A stretch of DNA of 64,000 bases from positions 1-64,000 of the forward strand of contig JAFRPG010000058.1 in the NCBI GenBank assembly GCA_017429265.1, written 5' to 3'. Under the pieces are notes generated by a model. The model saw only the letters and a program-made list of their open reading frames with translations, did not search any database and was not told the DNA's origin. This document shows, in pieces, positions 60,434 to 64,000 of the stretch; positions within the stretch are counted from its first letter, which is position 1; each line of letters starts with the position of its first letter. This DNA is from Clostridia bacterium. Lineage in GTDB: Bacteria; Bacillota; Clostridia; Christensenellales; Aristaeellaceae. A program made the translations under genes and the position numbers.

Positions 60434-61042
60434 ATGAAGCACATCATCACGGTCCAGCATACGCAGTCCGTGCACCACACAAACGGCATGGTGGGCTCCT
60501 GGACGGACTGGGACCTGACGGCACACGGAAGGGCGCAGGCCGAGCGGATCGGATCGAATCTTTACGATGAGCTCTCCGGCAGGGACGTGGTCCTGTATGC
60601 GTCGGACCTGAAGCGTGCAAGGCAGACGGCCGAGGCGATCGCGAAACACCTGGGCGTCGAGCCGATCCTCCGGCGGGAACTGCGGGAGAGGAATCTCGGC
60701 AAGTGCTGCGGGGAGTCCGTTCAGTGGCTACGCGAGCACATCGAGTGCCCGGAAAAGACCGTCGACGACCGGCTGTTTTCCGACGCGGAGAGCCGGCGCG
60801 ACGCGTGGAACCGTCTGCTGCCTTTCTTTGAGGAAGTGATGGTCGGCGGGGATGAGACCGTGATCATCGTCTCGCACGGGGATCTCCTGAGCATCTGGAA
60901 TGCCATGTTCCTCGGGCTTCCCGTGGAATCCTTTGAGCGGGTGGACATTCACGGCCCGGCCGGAGGGGTATCCCACATGTTCGTCTATGATGACGGGAAA
61001 CGCCGGATCCGGTCCATCAGCGATATGTCGTACATGCTGTGA
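60434..61042 (+). CDS. Histidine phosphatase family protein
   Basis: A 202-residue branch 1 histidine phosphatase. The usual RHGET is QHTQS here (HIITVQHTQSV), keeping the catalytic His but changing Arg and Gly. YASDLKRARQTAEAI, RERNLGKCCG and VSHGDLL keep the second Arg and His. It is likely active on phosphoesters or has altered specificity. It lies 30 bp after the AadE-like gene and is probably cotranscribed. Confidence 0.82.
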   Translation: MKHIITVQHTQSVHHTNGMVGSWTDWDLTAHGRAQAERIGSNLYDELSGRDVVLYASDLKRARQTAEAIAKHLGVEPILRRELRERNLGKCCGESVQWLREHIECPEKTVDDRLFSDAESRRDAWNRLLPFFEEVMVGGDETVIIVSHGDLLSIWNAMFLGLPVESFERVDIHGPAGGVSHMFVYDDGKRRIRSISDMSYML

Positions 61043-61051
61043 AAGCCGGGA

Positions 61052-61080
61052 TTGACAGACCCGGCCCGCGGCGCTATACT
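61052..61080 (+). promoter_or_regulatory. Promoter of MutS2-like gene
   Basis: TTGACA (61052-61057), 17 bp, TATACT (61075-61080). The message has a leader of about 220 nt before the start at 61309. Confidence 0.82.
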
Positions 61081-61308
61081 GTGCATGACAGGAATCCCGA
61101 CGCAAGCGGGCAAGCCTGGGGAGGTAGTGTTTGGAATCGGTTCGGTAACGGGGAACATGGATGATCGGAACAAGCGGTGACATGACCGCCTGTTTGCTGA
61201 TGCCATGACGCGCTGCCGAAGGATGCCGGGCACTTTTTTGCTGTCCTTTTTCCGCGGCGCATTCTCCGTATCCCGGTCATGTCGATCAAAACGATGAGAG
61301 GGATTCGC
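61081..61308 (+). other. Long untranslated leader of the MutS2-like gene
   Basis: A 228-bp stretch without a gene. A hairpin ACA-A-GCGGT / ACCGC-C-TGT near 61173-61197 and a T run (GGGCACTTTTTTG near 61228-61241) suggest a structured leader that might terminate transcription. I do not recognise a known riboswitch. Confidence 0.35.
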
Positions 61309-63225
61309 ATGACACAGGATATGATCACACTGGGCTTTGACCGCATTCTCGAACGCCTTCAGGCGCACGCCGTTTCCCTGGCCGCGGGGCGGCGGCTCGC
61401 GGAGACCGCCCCGATTCTCAGCGAGGGCCGCTGCAGGGCCCGGATGGAGGAAACCACCGCCGCGCTCCGCGTGCTGGACAACGCGGGCTCGCCGCCGCTG
61501 ACGGAGACCGAAGGCCCGGAGACGAGCCTGGACACAGCCCTGCGGGGCGGCATGCTCGAGCCGGATGCGCTCTGCCGGACCGCGCGCTTCTGCGGCACCG
61601 TGCGTAGGATGCGGCGGTATCTCGAGGGCGCGCGGCAATTCAGCGCCGGGATCGCGTCGTGGGCGGCCGAGCTGCCCGACCTGGACGGTCTTGAGGAAGA
61701 GATCGACCGGTCTGTCCGGGAGGACGCGGTCCTCGACAGCGCCTCGCCTGACCTCAGGGACCTCCGCCGCCGGCGCGAGCGCGCGGAGCAGGAGATCCGT
61801 GAGAAACTGAACCGGATCCTGCTCCGCCACAAAAACGAACTGGCGGACAGCTATGTCACGCAGCGCGGCGGGGCTTTTGTCGTTCCCGTGCAGCGGCGCT
61901 TTCAGTCCGCGTTCCCGGGGCGGGCGGTCGAGTCTTCCGCAAAGGGGAACACCGTCTTCATGGAGCCGACGGCCGTGCAGGCGCTCCGGCAGGATCTCGA
62001 AGCGTTGTCCGTCGACATCGACGCGGAGGAACGGCGCATCCTCTGGGCGCTCAGCGACCGCGTCGCTGCCCACGAAACCGCGCTGCGCGGTGCGATCCGC
62101 GCGATGACGGACCTCGACGTGATCTTCGCGCGGGCCAAGCTGAGCGCGGAGATGCACGCGCGCCCGGCGGAGCTGACCGCGGAGCGCAGGATCCGCCTGG
62201 TGGAGGCCCGCCATCCGCTGCTCGACCCGGAGGCCTGCGTCCCGCTCAGCCTGGAACTCTCGCTGCCGGACGCCGGCATCGCCGTGACCGGCCCGAACAC
62301 CGGCGGCAAAACGGTGTGCCTCAAGACGGTGGGCCTCCTGACGCTGATGGCGCAGAGCGGCCTGCACATCCCCTGCGGGGAGGGCACCGTGATCGCTCTG
62401 ACGGACGCCGTGCTGTGCGACATCGGCGACAGCCAGAGCATCAGCCAGAGCCTGTCCACCTTCTCCGGCCACATGACCAACATCATCCGCATCCTGCGGT
62501 CGTGCAGCCGGGACAGCCTGGTGCTACTCGACGAGCTGGGCAGCGGCACCGATCCGGCGGAGGGCTCCGGCCTGGCCGCGGCGATCCTGGAGGAGCTGCT
62601 CCGGCGCGGCTGCTTCTTCATGGTGACCACGCACGACCCGCAGATCAAGCAGTGGGCGGAGCAGACGGAGCATGTTGTGACCGGGCGCATGGCCTTCGAC
62701 CGCGACTCGCTCCGGCCGCTGTACAGGCTGGAACTCGGCAAAAGCGGCGAGAGCTGCGCGATCGAGATCGCCCGCCGCCTGGGTATGGACGAGGGCCTGC
62801 TCTCGCGCGCAAAGCAGGTCGTCGGGCACGGCATCGGCGCGGCCCCGGAGCGGGTGAGCAGGCCGATGCGCATCCCGGCCACCCGCCTTGAACGCCTCCC
62901 GCGGAACACAGCGGGCAGCTTTGAGCGCTTCACCGTGGGGGACAGCGTGATGCTGCTGCCGGACCGCGTGACGGCCATCGTCTTCCGCCCAGCGGATGAC
63001 AATGGCATCGTCGTGATCCATCTGCAGGGGCAGAAGCGGACCGTTCGCCATGACCGGCTGAAACTGCTGGTGCCGGCCTCGGAGCTTTACCCGCCGGATT
63101 ACGATTTCTCGATCATCTTTGACACGGTGGCCAACCGGAAGGCGGCGCACACAATGGCGCGCAAATTCGATCCGGACGCGGTGATCGTGCACCGGGAGGG
63201 CCGGACGGAGAGTGAAAACGCGTGA
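61309..63225 (+). CDS. MutS2-like ATPase without Smr domain
   Basis: A 638-residue MutS2-type protein. The N-terminal helical domain (ITLGFDRILERLQAHA) is followed by the ATPase core with GPNTGGKTVCLKTVGLL, SLSTFSGHM and LVLLDELGSGTDPAEG. The C-terminal third ends without the Smr endonuclease domain (no LDLRG or GTG), and length is about 150 residues below standard MutS2. It may bind branched DNA or collided ribosomes without nicking. ATG 61309 has GAGAGGG. Confidence 0.9.
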   Translation: MTQDMITLGFDRILERLQAHAVSLAAGRRLAETAPILSEGRCRARMEETTAALRVLDNAGSPPLTETEGPETSLDTALRGGMLEPDALCRTARFCGTVRRMRRYLEGARQFSAGIASWAAELPDLDGLEEEIDRSVREDAVLDSASPDLRDLRRRRERAEQEIREKLNRILLRHKNELADSYVTQRGGAFVVPVQRRFQSAFPGRAVESSAKGNTVFMEPTAVQALRQDLEALSVDIDAEERRILWALSDRVAAHETALRGAIRAMTDLDVIFARAKLSAEMHARPAELTAERRIRLVEARHPLLDPEACVPLSLELSLPDAGIAVTGPNTGGKTVCLKTVGLLTLMAQSGLHIPCGEGTVIALTDAVLCDIGDSQSISQSLSTFSGHMTNIIRILRSCSRDSLVLLDELGSGTDPAEGSGLAAAILEELLRRGCFFMVTTHDPQIKQWAEQTEHVVTGRMAFDRDSLRPLYRLELGKSGESCAIEIARRLGMDEGLLSRAKQVVGHGIGAAPERVSRPMRIPATRLERLPRNTAGSFERFTVGDSVMLLPDRVTAIVFRPADDNGIVVIHLQGQKRTVRHDRLKLLVPASELYPPDYDFSIIFDTVANRKAAHTMARKFDPDAVIVHREGRTESENA

Positions 63226-63327
63226 CGCCCGGACAAGAGACGAGCGCTCCGGGCGTTCGCGGCAGGAGACCTTCTTTCCGCGGAGAATAATGAGTAGAAT
63301 AACATGGAAAAACGGAGGGGGATAAAC

Positions 63328-64000
63328 ATGGACCTGCACGATTACGAAGATGTGGCTGAAAACTATGATCTGTACCTGGACGCCATGTACCGAAGCGAGG
63401 ACAGCCATGCCGGGTTCCGGGAGTTTTACCTGGATTTCGCCCGGGAATACGGGCAGGGCGGCGTGATCGATATCGCTTGCGGGACCGGCGCGGTGCTGCT
63501 GTATCTCGCGGAGCACGGGATCATGGCGGACGGAACGGACCTCTCCGAAGCCATGTGCCGGGTCGCGGATGAAAAGGCCCGGCGGATGGGCTTCGCGCTG
63601 AAGATCTTTCCCGCCGACATGACGGAATTCAGCAGCGGCCGGAAGTATTCGTGCGCCATCATCGCGCGGAGCGGGTTCATGCATCTTCCGACGCCGGAGC
63701 TCCAGCGCGCGGCCCTCCTGAACATCCGGGAGAACCTGACGGACGGGGGCATGCTGACCTTCAACACCTTCGATCCGCATCCGTTCTTTCAGGCGCAGCA
63801 GATGAACACGAAGGACACGGACTACACCCTCCGCCTGGAGTACACGAACCGGCAGGGCCGGCGCGAGAGGATTTACAACGCCATCTCCTACGATCCGCAT
63901 ACGCAGATCATGAGCGGAAACTGGAAGTTCGAGACGCTGGACGAAAGCGGGAACGTCATCGGGGAAAGGGTCCGTCCGCTGAAGATGCGGCAGACATACC
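63328..64000 (+). CDS. SAM-dependent methyltransferase (partial)
   Basis: A class I methyltransferase that runs off the window end (224 codons seen). VIDIACGTGAVLLYLAE is SAM motif I, with DGTDLSEAM following and FPADMTEF the next loop. The start is ATG 63328 behind GGAGGGG. Substrate unknown. Confidence 0.88.
   Translation, partial: MDLHDYEDVAENYDLYLDAMYRSEDSHAGFREFYLDFAREYGQGGVIDIACGTGAVLLYLAEHGIMADGTDLSEAMCRVADEKARRMGFALKIFPADMTEFSSGRKYSCAIIARSGFMHLPTPELQRAALLNIRENLTDGGMLTFNTFDPHPFFQAQQMNTKDTDYTLRLEYTNRQGRRERIYNAISYDPHTQIMSGNWKFETLDESGNVIGERVRPLKMRQTY

Noticed and set aside
1..64000. CRISPR arrays, tRNA and rRNA genes
   Set aside because: No regularly spaced short repeats and no tRNA-like or rRNA-like sequence were recognised on either strand by eye.

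Overview
The window is about 64 kb of GC-rich, densely packed bacterial DNA. AAGGAGG-type ribosome-binding sites and many TTGACA-N17-TATAAT promoters are present. The genes suggest a strictly anaerobic, fermentative, monoderm Bacillota (Clostridia-like, perhaps gut or rumen): a monomeric [FeFe] hydrogenase, a phosphofructokinase of the PPi-dependent type, a phosphoketolase, radical SAM and ferredoxin-domain aldo/keto reductases, YlxP (DUF503) and a MutS2-like protein. I cannot name a genus. I saw no rRNA, tRNA, CRISPR array or phage.

Layout. 1-500: two tandem copies of a dispersed palindromic repeat. 0.5-6.2 kb: a phosphotransferase-like kinase, a membrane Fe-S protein and an Rrf2 regulator face a four-gene polar amino-acid ABC importer. 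The importer is split into two transcription units, each headed by a cysteine-containing leader peptide and a terminator hairpin, and both share an inverted-repeat operator. Cystine or cysteine is therefore the best guess for its substrate. 6.3-8.1 kb: a MOSC protein and a frameshifted lipase. 8.2-13.5 kb: an eight-gene collinear redox cluster (glutaredoxin-like, flavin reductase, radical SAM, glutathione peroxidase, nitroreductase, flavodoxin, P-loop kinase, Fe-S flavoprotein). 13.6-16.8 kb: minus-strand methyltransferase, Nudix, TIGR04076 and an rtcB with an in-frame TAG. 17-21.6 kb: YlxP, PhzF, acetyltransferase, then an AT-richer patch with IS-like repeats and a flavin reductase, then DUF1848. 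21.8-31.3 kb: phosphoesterase, PfkB kinase, GH31 glycosidase, [FeFe] hydrogenase and a secreted alpha/beta hydrolase. 31.3-37.5 kb: phosphoketolase, LysR, Fe-S aldo/keto reductase, MFS. 37.5-44.2 kb: minus-strand GNATs, a GNAT-SGNH fusion, HIT, an S9 peptidase and PPi-PFK. 44.4-48.1 kb: cytidylate-kinase-like, MATE, Dus, nucleotidyltransferase. 48.2-53.6 kb: GNATs, small kinases, an epimerase and an AAA ATPase. 53.7-57.5 kb: a two-component system and a secreted Gly/Pro-rich beta-helix protein. 57.6-64 kb: Fe-S aldo/keto reductase, a cyclophilin-like secreted protein, a degenerate AadE, a phosphatase, MutS2-like and a methyltransferase cut by the window end.

The clearest non-genic discovery is the repeat family: six copies of about 270-340 bp plus one half copy. 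They have 11-bp terminal inverted repeats (GGTTCTTCACG), two mirrored hairpin-rich halves, variable cores that keep their pairing, and 9-10 bp flanking direct repeats at two copies. They behave like non-autonomous mobile elements and supply stop codons to two neighbouring genes.

The clearest regulatory discoveries are the paired cysteine leaders of the ABC importer, and a TCAATC-N5-TCAATC-N9-(-10) box that occurs both before the response regulator and before the downstream beta-helix gene. The latter suggests a local regulon that includes a secreted surface protein.
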